A program made the position numbers and the translations under genes. The notes beneath the pieces are model-generated. The model saw nothing but the letters and a program-made list of their open reading frames with translations, did no database searches and was not told where the DNA came from. This document shows positions 24,672 to 35,903 of a DNA stretch of 64,000 bases, one piece after another. Numbering within the stretch: position 1 is the stretch's first letter; the number at the start of each line of letters is the position of its first letter. Location of the stretch: contig NC_030859.1 of assembly GCF_000208745.1 (NCBI RefSeq), positions 16,452,143 to 16,516,142 of the forward strand, given 5' to 3'. The DNA is from Theobroma cacao. Lineage: Eukaryota > Streptophyta > Magnoliopsida > Malvales > Malvaceae.

Positions 24672-24812
24672 GTCTTTAGTGATCAATTAAGACAATTATT
24701 CATGACAATTATAATGTTTTGTAAAGTAGCAAATTCGATTACCTTTTGGGATAATAATTGGAAATTTGTTTAAGAAAATATTGAATATAGAATAAAATAT
24801 GCTTTTGAAACC

Positions 24813-27800
24813 ATGGATTACAAAATTCTAGAAAATGATTTGAAAAACTATGTTTTAGTTGCTTTGGAAGACCTCTTCAATAAGAATTGTAGTTCTTTAT
24901 CTGAGTTTAGACTGCCTATGCCAAATCAAGGAAGTATTATTTATGATCAAGATAGACTCAAACATGAAGAAATGAATTACAACTTATTTGAGCTACAACA
25001 ACTACACCTTAAATTAATTGCAAACTTGAATCCTGAACAAAAACAAATCTATCATGCTATTAACCAATCAATTGATAATAATGATGGCCAAATGATATTT
25101 GTGTATGGACATGGAGGTATAGTGAAAACTTATCTATGGAATACAATCATATCAGGCATAAGATCAATACACAAACTTGTTTTAGCAGTTCCCTCCTCCA
25201 GTATTGCTTCTTTGTTATTACCTAGAGGTCAAACTGTTCATTCAAGATTTAAAATACCTCTTGACATCAATGAATACTCAACATGTCAAATAAAAAAAGG
25301 AACACAACTAGCAAGGCTAGTTCAAGCATGTAGTTTGATAGTATGGGATGAGGCATCTATGGTCCACAGATATTGCTTTGAAGCTTTAGATAAAACTTTA
25401 AGAGATATATTTAGTGATAATTGTAACAATATCATTGACAAAACCTTTTAGAGGGAAAACCATTTTATTAGGGGACTTCAGGCAAATATTGCTTGTTGTA
25501 AAATTTGGCAACAAAGTAGACATCATCAATGCTACAATAAACCAGTCAACAATATGGTCAAAATATCAAGTTTTTATGCTCAAAACTACCATGAGATTAT
25601 TAAGACCAAACTTAACTGAAGAATCCAAAAAAGAAATTGAAACACTTGTACAATGGTTATGTAAAGCCTGACCTTATAAAATATTTGTCATGACATACAT
25701 GTAATGATAGCATGATTGCATGCTAGGAGAATCTTGAAAAATTTACAAAAGTAGGTATTGTACCTAGAGGTACAATAAAGTTGATTTAAGCTTTGAACTA
25801 GATCAAATAGGAATTTTAAGGTGAAATTAAGAGCTTCACAATCCAGGGATGACTCAAAATGGTAATTCGGAGTTTGAGGATCAATTTGGAGTCAAACCAG
25901 AATTTTCACTATCTATGAGTAAAATGGTCATTTACCACCTGAGGACAAAATAGGAATTTTTAGAAAAGATTTTTAACCCCATTTGACTTATTGGAGTACG
26001 ATTTGAGTACTGGAGTATGATTTGAGGTTGAAGAGTGAAAATTTGTAATCTCGGTATTTTTCGGAGCATAGGGGTAAAATGGTAATTTTGTCATCCTAGT
26101 GGTAAAATTGTAATTTTACACCACTAACACTTGTCATGCTCATAGAATTCATTCATTGACTTTTTATGTTATGGATAAGTGAGAAAATATATGTGATGGA
26201 GATAAAAAGTTTAAATTTTTAAAGTTTTAAAAATGGACGAATAAGAAAATGACAAGTGTCAAGCTTAGAATATTTTATCATTTAGCTAAAAAATAGCATA
26301 AATCAACCTATTCTCTCCAAATATTCGGCCAAGCAAGGAAAAGAGGGAAACAAAGGAAGAACAAAACCTAGGTGGAGAATTTCAAGAGAAAAAGTGTGGA
26401 AAATCAAGGAAAACAAGTGAAAAAGGTAAGATTTTTCAATTTAAACTTGAAATCTATTTTCCTTAAGCATTTCTCCTTATTTTCCATGGTTAAATTACAT
26501 GTTATCATGATGAATTCATGGCTGGTCAAAATGGGTATGGAGAGAGAAAGATGTTGGATTGATTTGATTTTAAGATATGTTAGTGTTTTTAGTTAGTTTA
26601 GCATATTTATAAGCAAAACAATAAGAAAAGAATCCATTTTCCCCATGAATCTTTATTGGCCGAATCTTCCTTGATGTGTGTGGGTGATGGATTATTATTA
26701 TTTCAAGAGAAATGGCTTAGAAAATGATGAATAATGGTGAGAAAAATTAAGTAGGAAAAATCACGGTGTTAGTGCACTATAATGGCCGAATTTTTCCATG
26801 ACGAAATGAGAGGGTTTTGATGCTGAAATTAGTGTTATTTGAATAATGTTTGGTGAATTGAGGTATTAAAAAAGAAATGGAGCAATTTGGAGCTAAATTG
26901 GACGCGTTGGCCAATTAATCGGGTGATAAGTCAAATTAGGTCAATATCGGGGATTAGATGGTTACCAGTGCATTTTGCATTCCACATCATGCATTAGTAG
27001 TCTAAATTAGTTTAAATTCAATTTAGTACCAATGAAGTAAGTTTCTTGATTTTGTACTGTGTTAAGGTGGTGAGTCCTCCGATAAAGGCAAAAGAATTAC
27101 ACCCGAGGACCAGTAATTTGAGTACTTCGAAAATCCCTATTCTAGACATTGTGAGTAACCTTATCATCATTTTAATTATCTAAAGTATGTTTTAACTCGA
27201 ATTTGGTGAAATTTTATGAAAATGAGTTAAATGGCAAATTTTAGGTTTTATAAACAAAAATGTGTTTAAATGAAAAGATTTTATAAATTGTCTTGAAACG
27301 AAATAACGATTTTAAAAATAGAATAATTGGAGACCACCGGTATGTTGTAAATTTATGATTGGAAATTGATGGCTTATGTTATATTGTTATTGTGTTGGCA
27401 TGACTGGTTGGGCTGTGTTTTATGAATTGTATGAATTGTTTTATTTTACCCTTACAGGCTGGGTAGTAAAATATTAGCCCTGTCATGCTGTCAAAATTTT
27501 ATTGTATGGTGGGTTTAGCTTGCTGCAGTAGGCGAACTCTGTGGACCAGCCTATTAGAGGGGCACGAAATCCAGATATACATATGTACCTCAGTCGGAGA
27601 GGCGCGTAGGGTATCTTCTGAGGTATGGTTAGAGTTCACGTCACGCCGAACCACCTTGTGATTCTGAACTCCGCTAACGCCAAGGAACGACTGTGTTTTT
27701 CAAACTAATAATTTGTTTACATGTATACGAAATTTTTAACAGCCTTAGCGGATTCGGTTAGATGCCTCGGCCAAGGTATCTCCGAGAATGATTTTGGCAG

Positions 27801-29433
27801 GAGCCAAGCTTTTAAAATACTCATAAGCCATGTTGATTATTTAAATGAAATGAGTATTTATGTTATGAAAAACATATTTAGATGAAATGTTTTAATAGTC
27901 TCCTTTTACTCGACTTTAGATCTTTTGAATGATGTTTGTTTACTCACTGGGATTATAAAATCTCACCACTCTCTTTTCCACCCATTTCAGGTTCAGATTA
28001 GGTTGTAGATAACTGAGTTTATTGAGGACTACCCTTGGATTTGCATTCCTTCAAACTGTAGGTTCATAGTCTTCTTTACTTTTGTTTATTCGGAGAGGGT
28101 CATTTGTTATTGTAAATTAAATTAAATACTCTGACTTACTGTATTACAATATGCATGAATTTATTTAGCTTTTATGCTACAAAAATTATTTACGTATAAC
28201 TCTATAAATATTGTTTTATAAGAAAATAGAATATTTTACTTAATATTTCTTTTATTTTCTTATTATATCCAAATAATCGTAATTTCGTTTTAAATGAAGA
28301 TTTCAGACTTTAAAACTAATTTTTGATTATGAATTATGTGTTTTGTACTTGCTTACTACATTTTTAGCGGATTTTGAGATTTTTAAGAAAAAATGACCAA
28401 AATGCCCCTGTGAGGAAAATTTTATTTTTCTATTGTTTTGAATTGAAAATAGTTTATAATCTCTCAAAACATGAAATACTCACGGGGAAAGTGAGAAAAA
28501 CTGATGTTAAGCCTTGCGAGGTTTCGATTGACATTTCGGGTAATGAATGTCTATCGAGACGTCGCGGTGGTTGTCACGGGCTTGATGAGAGTTCCGAGTC
28601 GTGACAGGTTATTAAATGTCAGTGATGGAAACTTAGGTTCATCAACAACAGAACAAAATGATGATGAGTCTTATTGCATTCCATTACCAAATGACATATC
28701 AATACCTCTAATTAATGACCCAATCAAAGATATCATTTCTGCAGTTTATGATGGATTTGAAAAATACTATGCGGATCCTAAATACCTTAGGCCAAGAGCT
28801 ATAGTCACACTTTATGATGAAATAGTTGACTCTATAAATACACATGCACTTGATTTGATACCAGGAAACCTAAAAACATATTTTAGCTATGACTCAATAT
28901 CCCAAGCAACAGATCAAATATCAGATCATCTATTATTATATCCAACTGAATTCCTAAACTCATTAAAATTCCCCGGTTTACCAGATCATGCCTTGCATTT
29001 AAAAGTAGGTGTTGTTGTCATGTTATTAAGAAATATAAACCAAAGTTCAAGACTGTGTAATGGAACAAGGTTTATTATCACTTAATTAGCTCTTAATATC
29101 ATTGAAGGAAAAATCATTTCTACCCCTGAAAGAAATAATAAATGTTTCATACCACAGATACTTTTAACAACAAAACATCATAAATGGCCATTTGTCTTCA
29201 CAAGAAAACAATTTCCCATTAAGTTATCTTATGGTATGACTATCAATAAAAGTCAAGTACAAACACTCGACAAAATAGGCATATATCTGCCTAAACCTAT
29301 ATTCACGCATGATCAATTAAACGTTGCTCTCTCAAGAGTAACATCTAGAAATGGATTGCGAAATTTAATGACAGATGAAAATGGCTTGGCTATCACTCAT
29401 ACCAAAAACATAGTTTTCCAAGAAATAATTTGA
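24813..29433 (+). pseudogene. PIF1-type helicase of the Helitron, split by a solo LTR
   Basis: The left part (24813-25659) has LNPEQKQIYHAI, a Walker A region GHGGIVKT (the usual GGTGKT is altered), Walker B IVWDEASM and LLGDFRQ (one Gly of GGDFRQ missing). A frameshift lies at about 25440. The right part (28609-29433) has SDGNLG, the LKVGVVVMLLRNIN segment, one stop at 29083, then YGMTINKSQVQTLD and LNVALSRV, the C-terminal helicase motifs. Between them sits the inserted solo LTR at 25660-28606. Excising it together with one GGTTA copy leaves the two halves in the same frame at the Gln-Trp-Leu-Leu-Asn position. The protein would unwind DNA behind the Rep nick if it were intact. Confidence 0.9.
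25660..28606 (+). mobile_element. Solo LTR (2,947 bp) of a long-LTR Gypsy element
   Basis: It starts TGTAAAGCCTG, ends GAGTCGTGACA and is flanked by the 5-base direct repeat GGTTA (25655-25659 and 28607-28611). No internal region, primer site or pol similarity is present, so it is a solo LTR left by LTR-LTR recombination. The more GC-rich part at 27530-27800, with words such as gaggcgcgtagggtatc, resembles LTRs of the plant Tekay/Del chromovirus group; that assignment is from memory. The frames 26372-26596 and 28374-28604, and the first codons of the frame opening at 28504, lie in LTR sequence and are not genes. Confidence 0.9.
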
Positions 29434-30104
29434 TTTAAGGTTTGTCTCAACATTTATCTACAACGAAATATTGATTTATTTTTTCAAATATTTTATTACA
29501 ATTTAAAATACAACAACACCTACTCTCAACACTAGATTCTATTATATGTTGTCTTTTCTTTTTAATGCTTATCACATGCTCATCTTCCAAACCAGCTAAT
29601 ATTGATTATTTCTGAATGCAAGTTAGCAATGTCAAACCAGTTTCTGCGCAATTTATGCCCTTCTCAACAAGCTATTTCTGTCAAGGTGAAGATAGTGCGT
29701 ATATGGGAGTCCATTGACCCTTCTTGACCAGACGCACTACTTAGCCTTGATTTCCTAGCTACAAATGCTCAAGTAGATCGATTTTATTGTTCACACATAA
29801 AATCAACCGTTGAAAAATATATCAATAGTTATAATACTTATTAGATAAATATACAAATTAACTTAAATAGTTTTTTGCCAATCTTGCTTATGTCAATATT
29901 ATTATGCTTATGATTTATTGATTTTTAATCTTAAATTCACTGCTTGATGTTGTTAAAAAAAAGTCTATGTTTTTATGAAATTTAATATGCTCACTCTGTC
30001 TTTTGATAATATTGCGTACATTAAACCATTTCACTGTATATGTAATTGACATTCTTGCCACATATGTTATCATTGTATGGAAAGATGTGCTGCATTTATG
30101 ATCA
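29434..30104 (+). other. Spacer between Helitron helicase and RPA-like region
   Basis: The region is AT-rich, with no domain recognised in any frame. A short piece at 29600-29760 is less AT-rich and may be an RPA-like first exon (FLRNLCPSQQAISVKVKIVR by frame), which is a weak reading. Confidence 0.35.
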
Positions 30105-32460
30105 GGAGTTTGGATGCATCACAATTTCGACCTCAACTCAAAGAAAGATGCCTTTATCGAATTAGGAAATTCTAAATCAATGATAAGAAAATGCCTTTCA
30201 ATCTTATTCCCTCAAATATCACGGGAATGTTTACGAAAAACACTACCATCCACCCAATCCAAGAATATTTGCATCCATACCCTGCATGTTACTTTACTTT
30301 TGCCTCAATTGACCAGCTTAATCCTCGAATCCACAATGATGTAGTTTTAATGGGTAACTAGCAATTATATATGGTTGTCACATTTTTTAATCTTTGATTC
30401 TTTTTTTACTGATAGTGGCCACTCTTATTCCTGAATTGATAACTCGATTCATTACTGATATTCTTTTTTTAATATGCCCTTCTTCCTCCCAGATTTATTC
30501 GAGCTCTTAAATCGATGACCACCATTGAAAAAGTTTGTTTACGGAATCGGACAAATGAAGTCAAGAAATGTGACATGTATATTAAAGCCCTTAGGTATGA
30601 AAAAAGCGTAACATGTTTTTCAATCATTAAATCGCTCAAAATTAAATTATTGAAAATGACACTATATCTTACTAATTGTTGATTTTATTCACAGTAGCAA
30701 CAACTTAAAAGTTGTTTTGTATGGAGACAAAGCTGAAGCAAACAATCAAGACCAACTCCTTAATGATATGATTAGTCCAATTGTAGTGGTGACTGCAACA
30801 ACTGTGAAGAAATACATGAGTATGTATATTGTATGCATTATCACATAAATTCATTCATCCTAATAAAAATTATATTAATTTTAGCCTTTTTGTGTAGACA
30901 CACTTTATCTTACTTCCTGTCCAGCCACCAAAGTATATGTTGATCTTGACATACCAAAAACTGTTGCCTTTAAACAAAGGTGACATTTATTCCTAAAACC
31001 TTTATATTACAACCAAACAAAGCATTATATAATCATAAATGAACATGCAGATATGAAAAGGGACCCTTTAGTGTCCAGATTATTGATATGCAGATGTTAC
31101 CATCAGTCAACAACAAATATCAATGAAATCAAAGAATCAACGATAACAGATATTAACATTGTTGATCCAACAAAAATACAGGTAAACAAAATATAAATCA
31201 AAATATTGAAAACTTAACACTCAACTAGAAACAATTTGACAAATTGTGCATTTTGCAGGAAACAAAACACAAAATTAGAGCAAATATAACTGACATTGAT
31301 TACTCTAATGGATGCTTCTATAATACATGTAATGAATGCGGGGCAGCACTAAGATTCTGTGCTAGCAAATATTGGTGCACCAAACATGAAGAAAAAACAC
31401 CAATGCCTACATAAGAAAATCTTGAACCATTTATATCTCTTATCCCAGTTATATAATACTTTCACATTTTCCTTAACAACTGCATCAGACAATACCTCAT
31501 TCAAATGTATACTGCCCCTTATTGCACAATAGATCACTAACAAAAAATTATATTACATTCATATCTTTAGAAAGTTGTATGAAGCATGCTACGTTTTATT
31601 CATTTTCCTGTTCCTTTATCTATATATATATATATATATATATTGTTACTCCACTATTCACACATGCACTGCCTAATTATATCTTGAAATTTATTTAACC
31701 ATCAACGAAGTAAAGTCATTTGTGAAACAATCATAATTCTTATGTCTAATGATTTCCTTTGAAAAAAACTTTGGTGAATACACACTTCCTGTAAAAACTT
31801 ACGGTGAATTACACTTTGCCATTATTTCATTACTTTTTAGGTCATGCAAGGTCAATTGTCTAGCATAGACTCAAATATTTTACTTCTTTTATCAAATAGT
31901 TTTTAACAGCATTTAATATTAAAAAAATCATACATTATATCTTTTTTATTCAAGGTACTCCATACAACTTATTGTGGTGGCTCATACTACACAAATGGAC
32001 TTTGTGGCTTTTGGTAGGCCAATTGAAAAGTTGGTTGGTGCAACAATTACAAAGCTTGCAGCATTATAAGTAATAATTTGCATGACCCTCCTTGGACCTT
32101 TGAAAGCACTAATCAATCAAGAAAGGATATTTACAATAAGCTTAACTACCAAAGCAATGAAATCGAGAATTGCGAACTACAAGATGTTTGACCGTGATGA
32201 GCTGCGAAACCAAGAATTTTGCACTCCAAGCTTTGTTGGTGCTTCATGATCAACAACACCTCCAGCAAGAATAGAACAACCACAAGAACAAATTCTGCCA
32301 TCACCAGTCATCAACCAAGTGGTTAAAGAACTTTTCACTGACTACACACCACAGAAAGAACCCACTACCACCAAAGGAGAAGAATCACCAACCAAGAAAT
32401 ACAAGGCCAAGTACATATTTCATTTTGTGATTTTTGAAGATTTCATGCATTCATCATCTA
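30105..32460 (+). pseudogene. RPA70-like single-strand DNA-binding gene of the Helitron
   Basis: Several exon-like pieces in order resemble the large subunit of replication protein A. Around 30120-30345 a frame gives MPFNLIPSNITGMFTKNTTI and FASIDQLNPRIHNDVVLMG (first OB fold). At 30492-30594 comes FIRALKSMTTIEKVCLRNR, at 30695-30825 NNLKVVLYGDKAE and IVVVTATTVKKYM, and at 30900-31070 LYLTSCPATKVYVDLDIP. A zinc-ribbon piece at 31259-31412 has CNECGAALRFCASKYWCTKH. A last OB-like piece (31970-32240) has MDFVAFGRPIEKLVGATI and a C-terminal tail. AT-rich stretches between them carry GT/AG-like borders. One or more stops (for example near 32067) suggest decay. Plant Helitrons often carry such genes; whether this one is host-derived or ancestral to the element is open. 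Confidence 0.72.
31621..31643. repeat. (TA)n microsatellite
   Basis: An uninterrupted TA dinucleotide run of about 11 units, within an AT-rich intron-like stretch of the RPA-like region. Confidence 0.9.
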
Positions 32461-32519
32461 CTGCTCTTGTGTGCATTTCTATTTTGTGTCAAATTCTTGA
32501 GAATTCATTTCCCAGCTAA

Positions 32520-33542
32520 GTCCCATGTCTCCTTTATTTTCTACATTATAGAGTTATCTTTTTAATTGAAGTTGAAGGATTGTCAATTGTTTTGTTGCTC
32601 TCTGAATTTAGATTTGTTAATTTTTTGTTAAAGAGTGAAAACTCTTGCTTTGGAGGAGATAAAGACAATATTTAATTCAATTTTTTCCATTTATGTTTTC
32701 CATACGTTACTACATTCAAGGAAGATACCATTTTAGATTAAAAGGAGAAATTTAACTTTTTAGAGTTGTTTTGGTAGATTGACACCCAAAACTAAAACTT
32801 TTATTTGAAAAAAGTTTATTTCCTTCATTTCAAGAGTCAACCAACTTACAGTTTTGGCAAATAGGCCTGATGTGATGTTTCTTTTGCTTGTTGAAAATTC
32901 TTGCACTTTTTGCTTTGCTGCTTTCAATTTTTTGAAAAAATGATATTGTTCACTTACTTAAAAAAGAGTAGATAAAGAAATTTAACATGTTTGATAATAT
33001 GTACTAACTTAAATAGTTGAATTGTATTTGTTAATTCACAGCAATATAATAAGATTCATTTCTTACTACTTCAATTTTTTATAGAACCTAACTTGCATTT
33101 ATTTTTTCCCCATGCAGAGGCAATTCTAAAATTGCCCAATCATCAGAGGCCAACCTTGCTAAACAATCTTGACCCGCCCCTTGATACCAAGAAATTCTAG
33201 AATTTGACTCCCAGTTATGCCCAAAATTGTCTTATATTTTTTGTTAATATGCACCAAGATGCATTAACTGCTATAATGTCAACTTTTATTCATATAGAAA
33301 GATTTGCAAGAACACAATATCAGATCTTGATCTTAATTTTGTTCATGGGCATTAACTCCTTATTAACTGGGCAACAATGAATGTTACTTTTGTTGTTATG
33401 CACTCAATTTTGTTAAATGGAAATGAATGCTTTTCTTGATTGAGTGTAGATGAATGAATACAATTATGCACAACTATAATATGTTCTTCCACTTTGTACT
33501 CAAAATTCTCACAACCATTTCTTACAAAAAAAAATTTTTTTA
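32520..33542 (+). other. 3' non-coding region of the Helitron
   Basis: No coding similarity is seen. The minus frame 33352-33558 overlaps the Helitron end and is spurious. Confidence 0.5.
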
Positions 33543-33572
33543 CCTGAGCGCAACGCACAGGATAGATTCTAG
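33543..33572 (+). other. Helitron 3' terminus: hairpin plus CTAG
   Basis: A stem-loop at 33543-33561 reads cctgagcgcaacgcacagg: CCTG pairs with CAGG, an A:A mismatch follows, GCG pairs with CGC, and the loop is CAA. Seven bases later the sequence CTAG ends at 33572 and is followed by T. A short GC-rich hairpin about 10 bases before CTRR is the defining 3' signal of Helitrons and acts as the termination signal in their rolling-circle transposition. Confidence 0.85.
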
Positions 33573-33689
33573 TATCTCTTTAAGCAAAAGTACATTTCTC
33601 TTTTGAATACTAGCTTTAACCAATAAATCAGCTTTTTCATAGCTTCCCATCTCCACATATTAAAACCAAACTCATTTAAAGATCTAGAT

Positions 33690-35878
33690 CACTTCTCTCT
33701 TCCTTTTCCATTGCAACCACCATTTGAATAAAATCTTCTTTGGAATTCTCAAATACCATATTACTAACATCCCATGTTATTGTAGTCTCTATTAGATTGG
33801 TATTAGAAGTAAGATATAGATCCAAGTTTTATGCAGATTCATCAATAACTTCTTTTGCCCATTTATTGTTTCACAAAACCTTACCTTTTTTACCTTTTGA
33901 CAATTTGTTTTTGTTGTAACCTTGCTTACCTTTAGGCCTTTTGATTATACTTCCATCCTCCACCTTATTTGTTAACTTAGCATCACTTTCATAAATGTTA
34001 CCTCCAGCGTGAATCATAACTTGCGATTTATCATCTCTAATTTAGTCCCATCTTTCTTTTTCAGTTGCAAACAAGTCCACAATCTCTTCACCAACATCAT
34101 TCTCACCCAAATACTATTTTGGGGTATCATATCCACCTCCTTTAAATCACATAACCTTGTGGTATTTGATGTAGAATCCTTGTAAAGAGACCTTGGCCTT
34201 TCCAACTATTCATAATCACTCAAAAATTCTAAATTTAAATGACTTTTATCCAGACAAGAACACTTCGCAGAATAAAATTCTCACTCCTCACTACATATTA
34301 TAATAGCATTATTTCCCAAACATTCTTAACTATTTGGATTCGGACTCTTATCCCCAACATTTACCGCCCTCCTTTCACAAGAGTCTATTTCGACATTCTT
34401 TCCCTCATTCACACTATTTGAAGAGTTTTTCTTTATGATAGTTTTCAATACCTTCTTTCAATAAATGTGTCTAAATCTAAACAACTTTATTTGAATTTTG
34501 ACAATCTTTCTCCATCTTATCCCTCGATCTAAAAAATAAACAAATTTAAAAATCTCATTGCACTCCTAAATCACGTTTGAATTTTAAACCTCCCTGTACC
34601 TCTAAATCTGTAAATAATCATGTAAAAATATTTTCCATCAAGATATCATTCTAATTGCCACCATTATTAGATTTATGCCTAATCCCTCCACACTATGTCC
34701 CTGTAGGACTTTGGCCTCTTTTTCCAGCTCTTGATTTTGAATCCAAATTTGAATTTAAAATTGTAGTTGGGATTTGGCACTCACTAATAGGACATGCCCT
34801 ATCATTGGAGCGAAACGTTCCTTTCCTCGTAACATTCTGCTCCGACTGCCAATTATCACCTGAATCCGGTGCCTTTAACACGTCCAATACCAAAGTACGG
34901 ATTTTATATGAGTTATCACTTACACATTATGTTGTGAAAGTCAAAATGCAGCTCACTTTCTCAACTTTAACAAGTATGCACCCAAAATCAAATTTGCTCA
35001 AAGGCATTGTACAAGCATCCAATGTTACAAATTCACCCCATTTATGCCCTAAAACTTTGAAAAGATTGTAATGTCAGATATGCAATAGAACATCTTCTAC
35101 TTTCACCCAACAAAAAAAATTCCTGTTACACTAAGTTTTCATCATAGGCCACTAAATTACTCAACCATGGTTGAAAGCAATTCGAATAATCTTCAATCAA
35201 CACTTTCATAATCTCAATATCACAGAAGGTAAGTAGTACCTGAAATCCCCCCAATGGTCTAACTGTAATCTCAATTCCTTACATCACGAGGCCTTTCTGC
35301 AAGTAACCGATTGAACAACCATCTCAGAGGGTCGCAATGCAGTTGCATTTCAGCTACGCATAGTTAGTTTTAAGAGAACAACTCTAGGCCTTTTCCTCTT
35401 CTTTATCTTTCACTGGAGGTTCCACCTTAGGCCTACTTCCAACATGCACCGGCTGTTCACTCTTCATAACCTCCTTGAAGGTTCTAGGTAGGCTTTGATC
35501 TACCACTAGTTTATCAAAAAACAGCAAAGGCATTCTTCTGCTTGCTGTATATGCCTCTTTAACCAGCAGTTGTCTCCCAGCTATGTACAGCTTAGTACCA
35601 CCCTTAATGGCCGGCCTTAGCTCCCTTTCCTCGCTAAACCTAACAAAAGCAAAATTATACCTTTTCCTAGACGCACTTTCTAACACAAAAACATCCACCA
35701 CCACCTCGAATTCGTCAAAAAACCTCTTTAATTTCAATCTAGGAAACTCCCTTTGTGATATTATCCATGAAAGCTGTATACAGAGATTTCTTCCATTACG
35801 CCAACTCGGATTGATCACGAATCCTTGTGCCCTGAAATCAATATCCCTAACAATCCATAGCCACTTCTCCTCCTCCAT
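33690..35878 (-). pseudogene. RRM-type LINE ORF1 remnant
   Basis: The open part (35384-35878) encodes 164 residues with an RRM-like fold: FEVVVDVFVLESASRKRYNF, where RYNFAFVRF fits the RNP1 motif, then AIKGGTKLYIAGRQLLVKEA. Downstream on the same strand, broken frames give a second domain (GGFQVLLTF-like, about 35220-35260) and then WGEFVTLDA with LSKFDFGCILVKV (34950-35050), the order found in plant L1-type ORF1 proteins. Near 33690-33760 a frame with EDFIQMVVAMEKEE resembles the ORF1 C-terminal linker. Many stops are present. The endonuclease/reverse-transcriptase ORF2 is not seen: the remnant ends near the Helitron terminus at 33572. The plus frame 34655-35071 is antisense shadow. Confidence 0.65.
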
Positions 35879-35903
35879 GCCTACCTATACAAAATATATT
35901 TAG

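Larger units (their letters stand above)
21241..33572 (+). mobile_element. Helitron body (Rep, helicase, RPA-like) to its 3' end
   Basis: Plant Helitrons are rolling-circle transposons coding for a Rep/helicase and often RPA-like single-strand-binding proteins. Here the order is: leader exon (21241-21690), cysteine-rich and Helitron_like_N region (22080-23440), HUH Rep region (23557-24671), PIF1-type helicase (24813-25659 and 28609-29433), RPA-like exons (about 30105-32460) and a 3' end with hairpin and CTAG at 33572. The next base is T, as expected for insertion between A and T. The stated start is the first frame I attribute to the element; its true 5' end lies further left and was not found. 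A solo LTR is nested within it. Stops and altered ATPase residues make it non-autonomous. Confidence 0.85.

Noticed and set aside
28374..28608. N-terminal part of frames overlapping the helicase right half
   Set aside because: Positions up to 28606 belong to the solo LTR; the frame is open into it by chance.
34655..35071. Plus-strand frame of 138 codons
   Set aside because: It is antisense to the LINE ORF1 remnant, whose minus-strand translation has recognisable motifs.
35583..35903. Plus-strand frame of 106 codons
   Set aside because: It overlaps the RRM-coding minus frame and has no domain.
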